9,320 nt of DNA. Source: an uncultured Desulfobulbaceae bacterium. GTDB taxonomy: Bacteria; Desulfobacterota; Desulfobulbia; Desulfobulbales; Desulfobulbaceae. The stretch spans positions 1 through 9,320 of the forward strand of contig CALZIH010000143.1 of the NCBI GenBank assembly GCA_945787305.1, read 5' to 3'. A program made the position numbers and the translations under genes. Below the pieces are notes generated by a model. That model worked only from the letters and a program-made list of their open reading frames with translations, made no database searches and was not told where the DNA came from. Shown here one piece after another: positions 1 to 6,919 of this stretch; position 1 is the first letter of the stretch, and the number at the start of each line of letters is the position of its first letter.

Positions 1-774
1 TCGCTGTTGTTTTTGCTAGCAACTTTTGTGCCCCTGGTTTACGCAGAGCGGGTCTACCTTGATATTTCAGCCTCTGATGTACGAAAAATCGTGGTGGCTA
101 TCCCTGCCTTTCAAGACCAGCAATCCGGTATTGCCGACAGGGAACAGGGTAAGGCCATGGCGAAACTCCTTGGTCAAGCCTTGGAATTCCATGGCTTTGT
201 CAAGGTGGTTGACCCCAAAAGCTATGGCTCGAGCAATGAGGTTGATTGGCAAGCGTACGGGGTTGATTTTGTGATCCGTGGACAATTGAGCCGCAATGGG
301 CAGAATCTCACCGTTGAAGGACGGTTACAGGATATTGCCGAAAAGAGAATGCTCACCGGCAGGCGTTATAAAGGGATGGCAGGACAGGAGGATGATATGA
401 TCCTGCGCCTTGCCGACGCCCTGGTTGAAGAATTTACCGGCGAACCGGGGATAAGCCGTACCTCCATTGCTTATGTTTCCGATGAGACCGGGGCCAAGGA
501 AGTCTATGTCGGCGACGTGATGAATCGGAGTAGACGACAGATAACCCGACATAAGCATCTCTGTGTTTCTCCCCGTTTTACGCCGGATGGAAATTTTCTT
601 GCATATACCACCTATCACCGTGCCAATCAGGATCTGTATATTACCGATTTACGGCAGAATAAAGTCACCCGTTCGCTTTCCAGGCAAAAAGGCATGAATC
701 TCGCCCCGGCTTTTTCTCCCGATGGTCGGACAATGGTTGCAACGCTGAGTAAAGATGGAAGCCCTGACCTCTGA
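1..774 (+). pseudogene. tolB: TolB, N-terminal part (5' partial, frameshifted at 3' end)
   Basis: This is the N-terminal part of TolB, the periplasmic beta-propeller protein of the Tol-Pal envelope-integrity system. The reading frame is open from base 1, where it encodes the hydrophobic core of a signal peptide ending in a VYA|E cleavage-like site, so the true start lies just upstream of the window. A TolB N-terminal alpha/beta domain follows (residues matching VVAIPAFQ and later DFVIRGQL), then PD40/TolB-type propeller blades with repeated SP-x-F-[ST]-PDG motifs. The frame stops at TGA 772-774 after the residues SKDGSPDL. TolB homologues continue here with an aromatic and an aliphatic residue before MD (compare LYVMD in E. 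coli), and exactly that continuation resumes in another frame at 774. The join fits loss of four bases (or one). The family assignment is secure; whether the break is biological or an assembly error cannot be decided here. Confidence 0.88.
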
Positions 775-1256
775 TGGACCGAAAAGGAAAAGTCCTTGAA
801 CGACTCACTTCAAGGATGGGTATAAATGTCTCTCCGTCTTTTTCTCCCGATGGCAAATCGCTCGCCTTTGTTTCCGATCGAAGCGGGCAACCGCAACTGT
901 ATATTATGAATATGAAGAGCAGAAAGGTTCAGCGTCTAACTTTTGAGGGAAAAGACAACAGCGAGCCTTCCTGGTCACCCAAAGGTGATAAAATAGCGTA
1001 TACCGGTCGCATTGACGGTCATTACCAGGTCTTTACCATTGCCCCTCAAGGAGGTAGGCCCTATCAGGTGACCAGAGAGTGGGGGGATTACGAGTCACCC
1101 TCCTGGTCTCCGGATGGAAAACAGTTGGTACTGTCCAGACGTCGCAACGGTCATTCCGAAATCTGCACAATTTTCCCTAATGGAAAGGGAATGCGCGTCC
1201 TTTTTTCGCTACAGGGGAATCAAGCCTATCCGCGCTGGTCAAGTCGACCGCAATAA
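774..1256 (+). pseudogene. tolB: TolB, C-terminal propeller part (out of frame with N-terminal part)
   Basis: This 160-residue frame is the rest of the TolB beta-propeller. It begins MDRKGKVLERLT, the direct continuation of the blade cut off at 774, and has three further blades with the PD40 signature (SPSFSPDGKSLAFVS, PSWSPKGDKIAYT, PSWSPDGKQLVLS), ending with the usual TolB-like C-terminal strand PRWSS. Its ATG overlaps the upstream TGA by one base (TGATG), an arrangement that can permit termination-reinitiation. Two separate polypeptides might therefore be made, but this half would lack a signal peptide and would stay in the cytoplasm, so normal TolB function is unlikely unless the break is an error. 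No pal gene follows, although pal commonly sits between tolB and the cpoB/ybgF gene. Confidence 0.87.
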
Positions 1257-1347
1257 GGTACTAAGTAAAACACATCGGGTTGTCATTCGATCCTGATAAA
1301 AAATTTGGTAATTATACTTTGGTTTAGTTGAAATAAGAGGTGAAGCA

Positions 1348-2376
1348 ATGAAGGGTGTACGAAATGTGTTAGTGGCTGGCTGTTCCCTTATTCTACTCTG
1401 TCAGTGCGCGAGCCGGGACGATGTTCGCAAGTTGAATTATCAGGTACGGGCCGTCAATCAGAAGGTGGACGACGTGAAGACCACCACTGTCGATAAGATG
1501 CAAAAAAGGCAGGCTAGTTCGGTCAGCAAGATCGATCAGGTGGATAATGAACTTCTCCGCCTCAATGCTCTTCTTGAGGAAAACACCCACCAGGAAAGCC
1601 AGTATCGAGAACAGAATAAAGAAAACATGATCAGTTTGCAGGCAGCCATTGAAGAGCGTTTTACCGCCAGCGAGCTAAAGATAAAAGAGTTGGAACAACA
1701 GGTGCAGCAATTGAGCGCTGGACTTGACTCCATGCAGCAGGCACGAATCCGTGCCGCTGAACAACGTGCCCGGGAAGCTGCCAAGAAAGCGGAGCAGGCA
1801 AAAAAAAGGACGGTTATGGCCGCTTCTTCGACCCGAAGTGGCTTTGTTAAAGTCACTCCTGCCACAAGAAAGGTTCGGGTGGGATCGGCTCCAGTAGTAT
1901 CAGCCTCCTCTCCAACTCAACCTGCCCCAAAAAGCAATTCAAACTCAGCCCCGCCCAAGCAAGACAAGAAGGCAACTTCAACCGTACAGACTGTTGTCAC
2001 ACCGGATACGGTATCCGGCCCATTTGATATGGCAATGGCCAAGTTTAAAGGCAAAGAGTATAAGGACGCCTACCGTGGATTCGAACAGGTCCTTGCCAAT
2101 AACCCCAGAGGCGAAAAGGCAGCACAAACCTTATTTTATATGGGTGAATCGTTATATAACCAGGGCGAATTTGACTTGGCGATTCTCGATTACCAGAAGG
2201 TGATCTCCAATCATGCCAAGGATTCGCATACACCTGCTGCCCTGTTGAAGCAGGGCATGTCCTTTGAGAAATTAACCGATAATGAGACGGCTAAAATTAT
2301 CTATAAGAAATTGATCAATGAATATTCCGGTAGCCCCGAAGCAACAACAGCCGGTAAAAAATTAAAAAATCTTTAA
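1348..2376 (+). CDS. cpoB: CpoB/YbgF-like lipoprotein with coiled coil and C-terminal TPRs
   Basis: This 342-residue protein resembles the Tol-Pal accessory protein CpoB (YbgF), which in E. coli links Tol-Pal to peptidoglycan synthesis at division. It starts with a lipoprotein signal: a basic n-region, a hydrophobic stretch and a lipobox-like L-C-Q-C at residues 17-20. C20 is the likely lipidated residue, though C18 is possible and the lipobox is not canonical. Residues about 25-160 are a long, charged and Gln/Glu-rich coiled coil, matching the trimerising N-terminal region of YbgF but longer. Residues about 160-222 are a Ser/Pro/Lys-rich linker. Residues 224-342 hold three tetratricopeptide units typical of YbgF (for example AYRGFEQVLANNP, LFYMGESLYNQGEFDLAILD). 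A ribosome binding site, AGAGGTG at 1336-1342, lies five bases before the ATG. E. coli CpoB is periplasmic and soluble, so lipid anchoring is a difference. The position after tolB supports the role. Confidence 0.8.
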   Translation: MKGVRNVLVAGCSLILLCQCASRDDVRKLNYQVRAVNQKVDDVKTTTVDKMQKRQASSVSKIDQVDNELLRLNALLEENTHQESQYREQNKENMISLQAAIEERFTASELKIKELEQQVQQLSAGLDSMQQARIRAAEQRAREAAKKAEQAKKRTVMAASSTRSGFVKVTPATRKVRVGSAPVVSASSPTQPAPKSNSNSAPPKQDKKATSTVQTVVTPDTVSGPFDMAMAKFKGKEYKDAYRGFEQVLANNPRGEKAAQTLFYMGESLYNQGEFDLAILDYQKVISNHAKDSHTPAALLKQGMSFEKLTDNETAKIIYKKLINEYSGSPEATTAGKKLKNL

Positions 2377-2409
2377 GATCCACAGATACATGGCGGATAC
2401 CCGTTCCCT

Positions 2410-2459
2410 TCATTGTAAAAGATTACAGCGACGCCCTGTTTATCCTGTGTCATTGTAAA
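2410..2459 (+). repeat. Pair of 10-bp direct repeats upstream of tlyA
   Basis: TCATTGTAAA occurs at 2410-2419 and again at 2450-2459, start to start exactly 40 bases apart, within the 95-base gap between the cpoB-like gene and tlyA. The second copy ends 12 bases before the tlyA ATG. No function is assigned: it could be a protein-binding pair about four helical turns apart, or chance in AT-rich DNA. Confidence 0.3.
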
Positions 2460-2471
2460 TTGTGAAAAGCA

Positions 2472-3218
2472 ATGGCTGGACAAAAAAAGGAACGGCTGGA
2501 TAGACTGCTTGTTGAACGTGACTTGGCCGTAAATATAACTCAGGCCGCAGCCCTCATCGGTGCCGGCCGAGTTATAATTAATGGCTTTCCCGGTGGTAAA
2601 GCCGGCAGCCGATACCAGAGGAATTGTCAGCTTGCAATCAAGGATAAAGAGCCGTATGTCAGTCGTGGTGGAAAAAAACTCGCGGCTGGTCTGTCTGCTT
2701 TTGCCGTCAAACCTCGCGGTTTGATTTGTGCAGATATTGGATGCTCCACCGGCGGTTTTACCGATTGTCTTCTTCAGAACGGAGCTTTGCGGGTTTACGC
2801 GGTGGATGTGGGCTACGGGGTATTGGATTGGACCCTCAGGCAGGATGAACGGGTTGTCGTTCTGGAGCGAACCAATGCCAGGCATTTGACCAGAAAAGAA
2901 ATACCGGAAAGTATTGATCTTTGCGTTGTCGATGCCTCGTTTATTTCATTGGAACTGTTGATTGAACCAATGAGTCGGCTGTTTGACGGCGATATTCGTA
3001 TTGTAGCATTGGTTAAACCGCAGTTTGAGCTTGCCCGGGAAAAAGTGCCCCGCGGCGGCGTGGTCCGAGCACAAAACCTGCAGCAAGAAGCATTGACAAA
3101 GGTTGAACAGTTTGGCCTTAGTCTGAATCTGCATTGTCAAGGAGTTATCCCTTCTCCTGTGCAAGGAGCAAAGGGCAATCAGGAATATTTGATGTACTTA
3201 ACAGGAGCTGCAAGATGA
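2472..3218 (+). CDS. tlyA: TlyA family rRNA 2'-O-methyltransferase (hemolysin A family)
   Basis: TlyA enzymes methylate ribose 2'-OH groups of rRNA (C1409 of 16S and C1920 of 23S in mycobacteria) using S-adenosylmethionine; 'hemolysin' is a historical name. The 248-residue length is typical. Residues about 7-66 are an S4 RNA-binding domain (RLDRLLVERDLA, followed by GRVIING). Residues about 83-245 are an FtsJ-type Rossmann methyltransferase, with the SAM-binding motif DIGCSTGGFTD at 88-98. The expected K-D-K-E catalytic set is visible as K69 (SRGGKKL), D154 (VVDASFIS), K182 (LVKPQFE) and E238 (NQEYLMYL), so the enzyme looks intact. The ATG at 2472 gives the canonical N terminus, though the ribosome binding site before it (GAAAAG) is weak. 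Its stop codon overlaps a possible ATG of the next gene (ATGA at 3215-3218), which suggests one transcript. Pore-forming activity cannot be judged from sequence. Confidence 0.93.
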   Translation: MAGQKKERLDRLLVERDLAVNITQAAALIGAGRVIINGFPGGKAGSRYQRNCQLAIKDKEPYVSRGGKKLAAGLSAFAVKPRGLICADIGCSTGGFTDCLLQNGALRVYAVDVGYGVLDWTLRQDERVVVLERTNARHLTRKEIPESIDLCVVDASFISLELLIEPMSRLFDGDIRIVALVKPQFELAREKVPRGGVVRAQNLQQEALTKVEQFGLSLNLHCQGVIPSPVQGAKGNQEYLMYLTGAAR

Positions 3219-3247
3219 CTGGCTCCGGCGATACGAAGGAGAGTAAA

Positions 3248-3706
3248 ATGAGTAATAATGGCTTGAAGCAGAAGGTTAAAATCGGCATGATAACTGCCAC
3301 AATCGTAGCCTTTTCAACCATGACGGCTTTAGCCGCTGATTTTGTAAGTGTGGTCAAGGATGGGGTGAATCTGCGTTCCGGTCCTGATACCAGTAACCAG
3401 GTTTTGTTTCAACTACCTGCAGGTTACCCGCTCAAGGTGCTGGCAAGACAGGGGAAATGGATCAAAGTCAGTGATTTTGAAGGTGATAAGGGCTGGATAT
3501 TCGACTCTCTTGTCAGTGAATCATCATATGTCATTGTCAAGGTAAAAGAGTGTAATGTTCGTAGTGGTCCCGGAACTAATTTTGATAAAATTGGCAGCCT
3601 GGCCAGAGAAGTTATTTTGAAAAAAGTCGAAAGCAAAGGGGAGTGGGTTAAGGTTACGCACCCAAAAATTACAGGGTGGCTGCATAAGAACTTGATCTGG
3701 CCCTAA
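3248..3706 (+). CDS. Secreted protein with two bacterial SH3 (SH3b) domains
   Basis: The protein has 152 residues from the preferred start at 3248, which is chosen because AAGGAG at 3236-3241 sits six bases upstream. An alternative in-frame ATG at 3215 overlaps the tlyA stop (ATGA) and would add 11 hydrophilic residues before the signal peptide. Residues 1-29 form a Sec signal peptide (KQKVK, hydrophobic core, ALA|AD cleavage-like site). Two SH3b repeats follow, about residues 34-88 and 94-150, each with the hallmark N-[LV]-R-S-G-P (41-46 and 103-108) and a closing GW (82-83, 143-144). There is no catalytic domain. SH3b domains commonly bind cell-wall peptides, so a periplasmic wall-associated role is inferred; the exact function is unknown. 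It is the last gene of the forward cluster and is followed by a strong terminator. Confidence 0.85.
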   Translation: MSNNGLKQKVKIGMITATIVAFSTMTALAADFVSVVKDGVNLRSGPDTSNQVLFQLPAGYPLKVLARQGKWIKVSDFEGDKGWIFDSLVSESSYVIVKVKECNVRSGPGTNFDKIGSLAREVILKKVESKGEWVKVTHPKITGWLHKNLIWP

Positions 3707-3727
3707 GCAAATGGTCGGAAGCTTTCG

Positions 3728-3763
3728 GGCGCTCTCGATGTGACCATTGAGAGTGCCTTTTTT
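3728..3763 (+). terminator. Rho-independent terminator after the SH3b gene
   Basis: A 13-bp stem (arms 3728-3740 and 3745-3757, with two G-U pairs) closes on the four-base loop TGAC and is followed directly by six T residues at 3758-3763. It lies 21 bases after the SH3b stop codon and ends the forward cluster before the convergent helicase gene. There is no matching A-run upstream of the stem, so it should work mainly in the forward direction. Confidence 0.9.
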
Positions 3764-3820
3764 CGTTTTGCGTTTTCGATTACCATCAAAGAACAACCTT
3801 TATGGTCGGTAGTGGGCGTG

Positions 3821-6565
3821 TTACTTGCTAAACAGTTCGGTTTGCCTGCGTGTATTGGAGTTCCCCTTCAGCATGTTATCAATAGCCTTGGCAAAATCTA
3901 TCGGTAACCGTACTACCTTTCCTGCTTTGTTTTGAAAGAGAAGGTGCTGCTGCCGAAGTCCATGCAGAAAGAGATCTCGCGTTATTTCAACGTCTTTTCG
4001 GCAATACGATCGTATTTTTTCCATTTCTCCCTGTTGATACCATTGCAGGGCCTGCAGGCCATCCGCCTCTTTCTGCACGCCCAGGGTATGTTCGGCCAGC
4101 CGATCCAGGCTTAACCTGTATCCCAATTGATTGGTTATCTGTTCCAGGATATCAAAGGAGGGGAGGGCTGAGAGGGGTTTTTCCGTATATGCCGACAACA
4201 CCCTGTTATCAAAACGTTTATTGTTAAAACCAACCACGAGTTCCAAGCGGAAAAGATGGTCCAGCAACCGGGGAACCTCATGTTCTTCATAGGCGTGGAA
4301 TCGATTCTCACGGCCATCGTACACCACGGCCATGGAGATTCCCATCTTGTCTGCCCGATGCCAACCACCGACTTCTTGTGCTGAACGTTTGGTTTCAAGG
4401 TCAAATACGCCGTAGCATTCCGGCAATGAAAAAGGCGCGGTTTTTTTCCTGACAGGCAGTGAAGGTACTGTTTTCCTCACCTTATCAGGACCGGATATCG
4501 ATTGTCTTGGCAAGGAGAGCAGCCTAAGCAACTCAGTGCAGCCTTTTTTATCAATGGGCCTGTTGCCCGATCCGCATTTCGGTGAGTGCACACAGGATGG
4601 GCAGCCGATATCGCAGTCACATTCAGATACAATCTTTATCGTCTCCCTAAGGAGCTCTTGTACCTGGGAAAACGCTTTTTTGCACAGGCCGATGCCGCCG
4701 GCATATCCATCATAAATAAAGATGGCAGCCTGCTGCGGTTGATCATGCCAGGGGTAGGAAATGCCACCGATATCGTTGCGGTCACAGAGAACCAACAGCG
4801 GCATGGTGCCGATCATTGCATGTTCAAGGGCGTGAATGCTGCCCATGAAATGGAGTTGCTTTTGTTCAATTATTTTTTGAATAGCATCGGGGATCACCAT
4901 CCATAAACCGGTTGTTTCAAGAATTTGTGGAGGGAGGGCCAGCGGTAGGCGGGCAATGACCTGTTGCCTGCCGGTGAGGATTTTATGGTAGCCTGTGATT
5001 GTTTCCGTGACCCGTAACCGACCATAAGAGAACGTCGTTCCTCCCCAATCCATAACCTCTTCGGTTGCAATGATTTCCGTGTCCTTGTCAACCATTGGCT
5101 TAGTGTAATAAGGAAGTTGAGCTGGTTTGACCAGGATTTCCCGCGCATCAAGATCAAGGGATGTGACCAGCCAGCTTTGTGCCATGTGTAGATAAACCGC
5201 ACCCTCATGGCACTCTTTACAGGCCCTGTATCCATCGATTTCGCCAAGTATGGTACGATTTTGACTGTTATAGAGGATAAACCTATTGCCTGAACCTCGC
5301 AGATTCACTCCACGTTGCGGGTATTTGCGGGCAGAGAACCAGGTGTTGCCGTCAGCTGATTGGAGGAGCTTCCCTTTGCCTGTCAGAGCTTGAAGAAAGG
5401 CCCCCGTATCGTTTTCATTTACAAGATCTTCTCCTCTGGTCAGGTGTATTTCTGCAGCCGCGCAGAGCAGGTGTTGTGTGCCGATGTGTTCGTTATCGGG
5501 GTTGAGGATAATCGGTTCAACGTCTCGTCCGAAAAAATTGTCCGGATGGCGCATAAAGTGTTGATCAAGGGCGTCCTCATGACCGATCAGGACAACCAGA
5601 GATTCCCTACCGGCACGGCCAACACGTCCGGCCCTCTGCCAGGTGGCCATCATCGATCCCGGGTAGCCGACAAGCAGGCAGATGTCCAGCCCGCCGATAT
5701 CGATGCCCAACTCCAAGGCGGAAGTAGATATAACCCCTAACAGATCGCCTGTGGTCAGTTGTTCTTCAATACGTCGTCGGTCTTCGGGAAGAAATCCGGC
5801 TCGGTATGAGGCAATACACCCACTGTGCTCTTTGAGTCGTCGTTCACACCAGATGGTGATCAGCTCGGTCATTTTACGGGACTGGGTGTAGACGATGGTT
5901 CTGAGGTTCCTGTGAAGAGCTGCCTCAAGAAGCATGGTCGCAGCCGTTGGTGCCGAATCCAGTGGATTAAGAAGGATGACGTTTCTTTTTGCCCGAGGAG
6001 CCCCTGATTCCGATACAACCTGAACAGGCGAGGAAAGAAGTAAGTTGCCGAGTTCTTCAGGGTTACCGATGGTGGCGGAAGAAAGAATAAAAACAGGGTC
6101 ACTGCCGTATACTTTGCAGATTCGTTTGAGCCTTCGAATAACCCAGGCCATGTGGGAGCCGAAAACGCCGCGGTAGGTGTGCACCTCGTCAAGGATGATA
6201 TGGGTCAGGTTGGCAAAGAGTGTTCCCCATAAGTGATGATAGGGCAACAGCGACAAATGCAGCATATCCGGGTTTGAGATGAGAATGGCGGGCAGGTGTT
6301 CTCTGATTTTTTTACGGAAATAGCTTGTGGTGTCACCGTCATAGATAGCAGCAGGCTGACGCTGGATCTCTAAAAAATGGTCAGGCAGGAGTGCACCTAA
6401 GGTTTCAAGGTTTTTGAGCTGATCCTGGGCAAGGGCTTTGAGGGGAAAAAGATACAGTGCCCTTGCTTGAGGGTTACGTAGCAACTCGTTGAAGACCGGG
6501 AGATTATAGATAAGGCTTTTGCCGCTGGCGGTCGGGGTTGCAACCAATACGTTTTGTTTTTGCAA
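3821..6565 (-). CDS. MrfA/YprA-type DEAD/DEAH helicase fused to a YprB/MrfB-type DEDD exonuclease (main open part)
   Basis: This is the 914-codon main part of a gene whose original start is ATG at 6779-6781. Residue numbers here count from that ATG. The helicase core shows motif I ATPTASGKS (81-89), motif II DEVH (198-201), motif III SSAT (234-237) and motif VI QRAGRVGRAGR. A DUF1998-type region follows with a metal-binding Cys cluster, C721-x-C723-x3-C727-x2-C730-x5-C736, as in MrfA/YprA. The last ~200 residues are an RNase H-fold exonuclease of the YprB type: FDLET (D794, E796), FNNKRFD (D858) and YCRKD (Y926, D930), a DEDD active site. In Bacillus subtilis MrfA (helicase) and MrfB (nuclease) are separate adjacent genes in a mitomycin C repair pathway; here both are one chain. 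An in-frame TAA at 6626-6628 separates this part from its N terminus. TTG at 6565 is the only evident downstream start before motif I and would omit the conserved LYSHQQEAI segment, so activity is doubtful unless the stop is an error. Confidence 0.85.
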   Translation of the reverse strand: MQKQNVLVATPTASGKSLIYNLPVFNELLRNPQARALYLFPLKALAQDQLKNLETLGALLPDHFLEIQRQPAAIYDGDTTSYFRKKIREHLPAILISNPDMLHLSLLPYHHLWGTLFANLTHIILDEVHTYRGVFGSHMAWVIRRLKRICKVYGSDPVFILSSATIGNPEELGNLLLSSPVQVVSESGAPRAKRNVILLNPLDSAPTAATMLLEAALHRNLRTIVYTQSRKMTELITIWCERRLKEHSGCIASYRAGFLPEDRRRIEEQLTTGDLLGVISTSALELGIDIGGLDICLLVGYPGSMMATWQRAGRVGRAGRESLVVLIGHEDALDQHFMRHPDNFFGRDVEPIILNPDNEHIGTQHLLCAAAEIHLTRGEDLVNENDTGAFLQALTGKGKLLQSADGNTWFSARKYPQRGVNLRGSGNRFILYNSQNRTILGEIDGYRACKECHEGAVYLHMAQSWLVTSLDLDAREILVKPAQLPYYTKPMVDKDTEIIATEEVMDWGGTTFSYGRLRVTETITGYHKILTGRQQVIARLPLALPPQILETTGLWMVIPDAIQKIIEQKQLHFMGSIHALEHAMIGTMPLLVLCDRNDIGGISYPWHDQPQQAAIFIYDGYAGGIGLCKKAFSQVQELLRETIKIVSECDCDIGCPSCVHSPKCGSGNRPIDKKGCTELLRLLSLPRQSISGPDKVRKTVPSLPVRKKTAPFSLPECYGVFDLETKRSAQEVGGWHRADKMGISMAVVYDGRENRFHAYEEHEVPRLLDHLFRLELVVGFNNKRFDNRVLSAYTEKPLSALPSFDILEQITNQLGYRLSLDRLAEHTLGVQKEADGLQALQWYQQGEMEKIRSYCRKDVEITRDLFLHGLRQQHLLFQNKAGKVVRLPIDFAKAIDNMLKGNSNTRRQTELFSK

Positions 6566-6625
6566 AATGCATTCAATCGCTTCCTGCTGATGGCTGTACA
6601 GGTTTGTTATCCCAAGTCTTTTGAG

Positions 6626-6781
6626 TTACGCGATGAGTTCGGCCGGCAAGAGCTGGTCGACTGCTTTACTCCTGCCCTCCAACGATGCATAGACCTTATG
6701 GTCAATAACCTGTGCACCGAAACGATCAGATTCCTTTAGGGCAGTGATATACTCAGCTACTGTTCCGTTTCCAGTGGGCAT
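6626..6781 (-). pseudogene. N-terminal fragment of the MrfA-like helicase, ended by an in-frame TAA
   Basis: Reading the reverse strand from ATG at 6779-6781 gives 51 codons (beginning MPTGNGTVAEYITALKES and ending LLPAELIA) and then TAA at 6628-6626. Without any frame change the next codons read LKRLGITNLYSHQQEAIE and run straight into motif I of the helicase. LYSHQ-x-x-A-I is the Q-motif-like adenine-binding segment expected about 15-20 residues before motif I in this family. The lesion is therefore a single nonsense codon in an otherwise intact frame. An in-frame TAA seven codons upstream of the ATG fixes the start region. I see no convincing ribosome binding site before the ATG. TAA is also the normal stop of neighbouring genes, so codon reassignment is not a good explanation. 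Confidence 0.75.
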
Positions 6782-6804
6782 ACGGGAAGTGCGGTTATTT
6801 TAGG

Positions 6805-6839
6805 GTTTAATAATTGGTGCATATAAATTAGTATTAAAC
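6805..6839. promoter_or_regulatory. Inverted repeat in the divergent intergenic region (possible operator)
   Basis: GTTTAATA at 6805-6812 and its exact reverse complement TATTAAAC at 6832-6839 flank an AT-rich 19-base centre. A shorter dyad, GGTTGTAACC at 6874-6883 inside CCGGT/ACCGG arms, lies closer to the downstream gene. The 138-base gap at 6782-6919 separates two divergent genes, so regulatory sites are expected here. No promoter hexamer pair is convincing on either strand, and no known regulator site is recognised. The assignment as an operator is an inference. Confidence 0.3.
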
Positions 6840-6919
6840 GTTGTCTGTTTTACTGACAGGGTAGTGTGCCGGTGGTTGTAACCGGTATTTTATATATCAA
6901 CCTTTAATATCCGGTTTCC

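Noticed and set aside
1260..1347. Promoter between tolB and the cpoB-like gene
   Set aside because: TATACT at 1314-1319 resembles a -10 box, but TTGTCA at 1280-1285 is 28 bases away and no suitable -35 box lies at 16-18 bases.
1800..1807. A8 run in the cpoB-like gene as a programmed frameshift site
   Set aside because: The reading frame continues correctly through the run into the linker and TPR domain, and no alternative-frame product looks meaningful.
2373..2885. 170-codon reverse open frame across the start of tlyA
   Set aside because: It is antisense to the conserved S4 and methyltransferase coding sequence and shows no family features; it is a shadow of tlyA.
5360..5740. 126-codon forward open frame inside the helicase gene
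   Set aside because: It is antisense to the conserved helicase core and shows no recognisable domain.
6626..6628. Reassigned genetic code (TAA read as an amino acid)
   Set aside because: The tolB, cpoB-like and SH3b genes all end naturally in TAA at their expected C termini, so TAA acts as a stop here.
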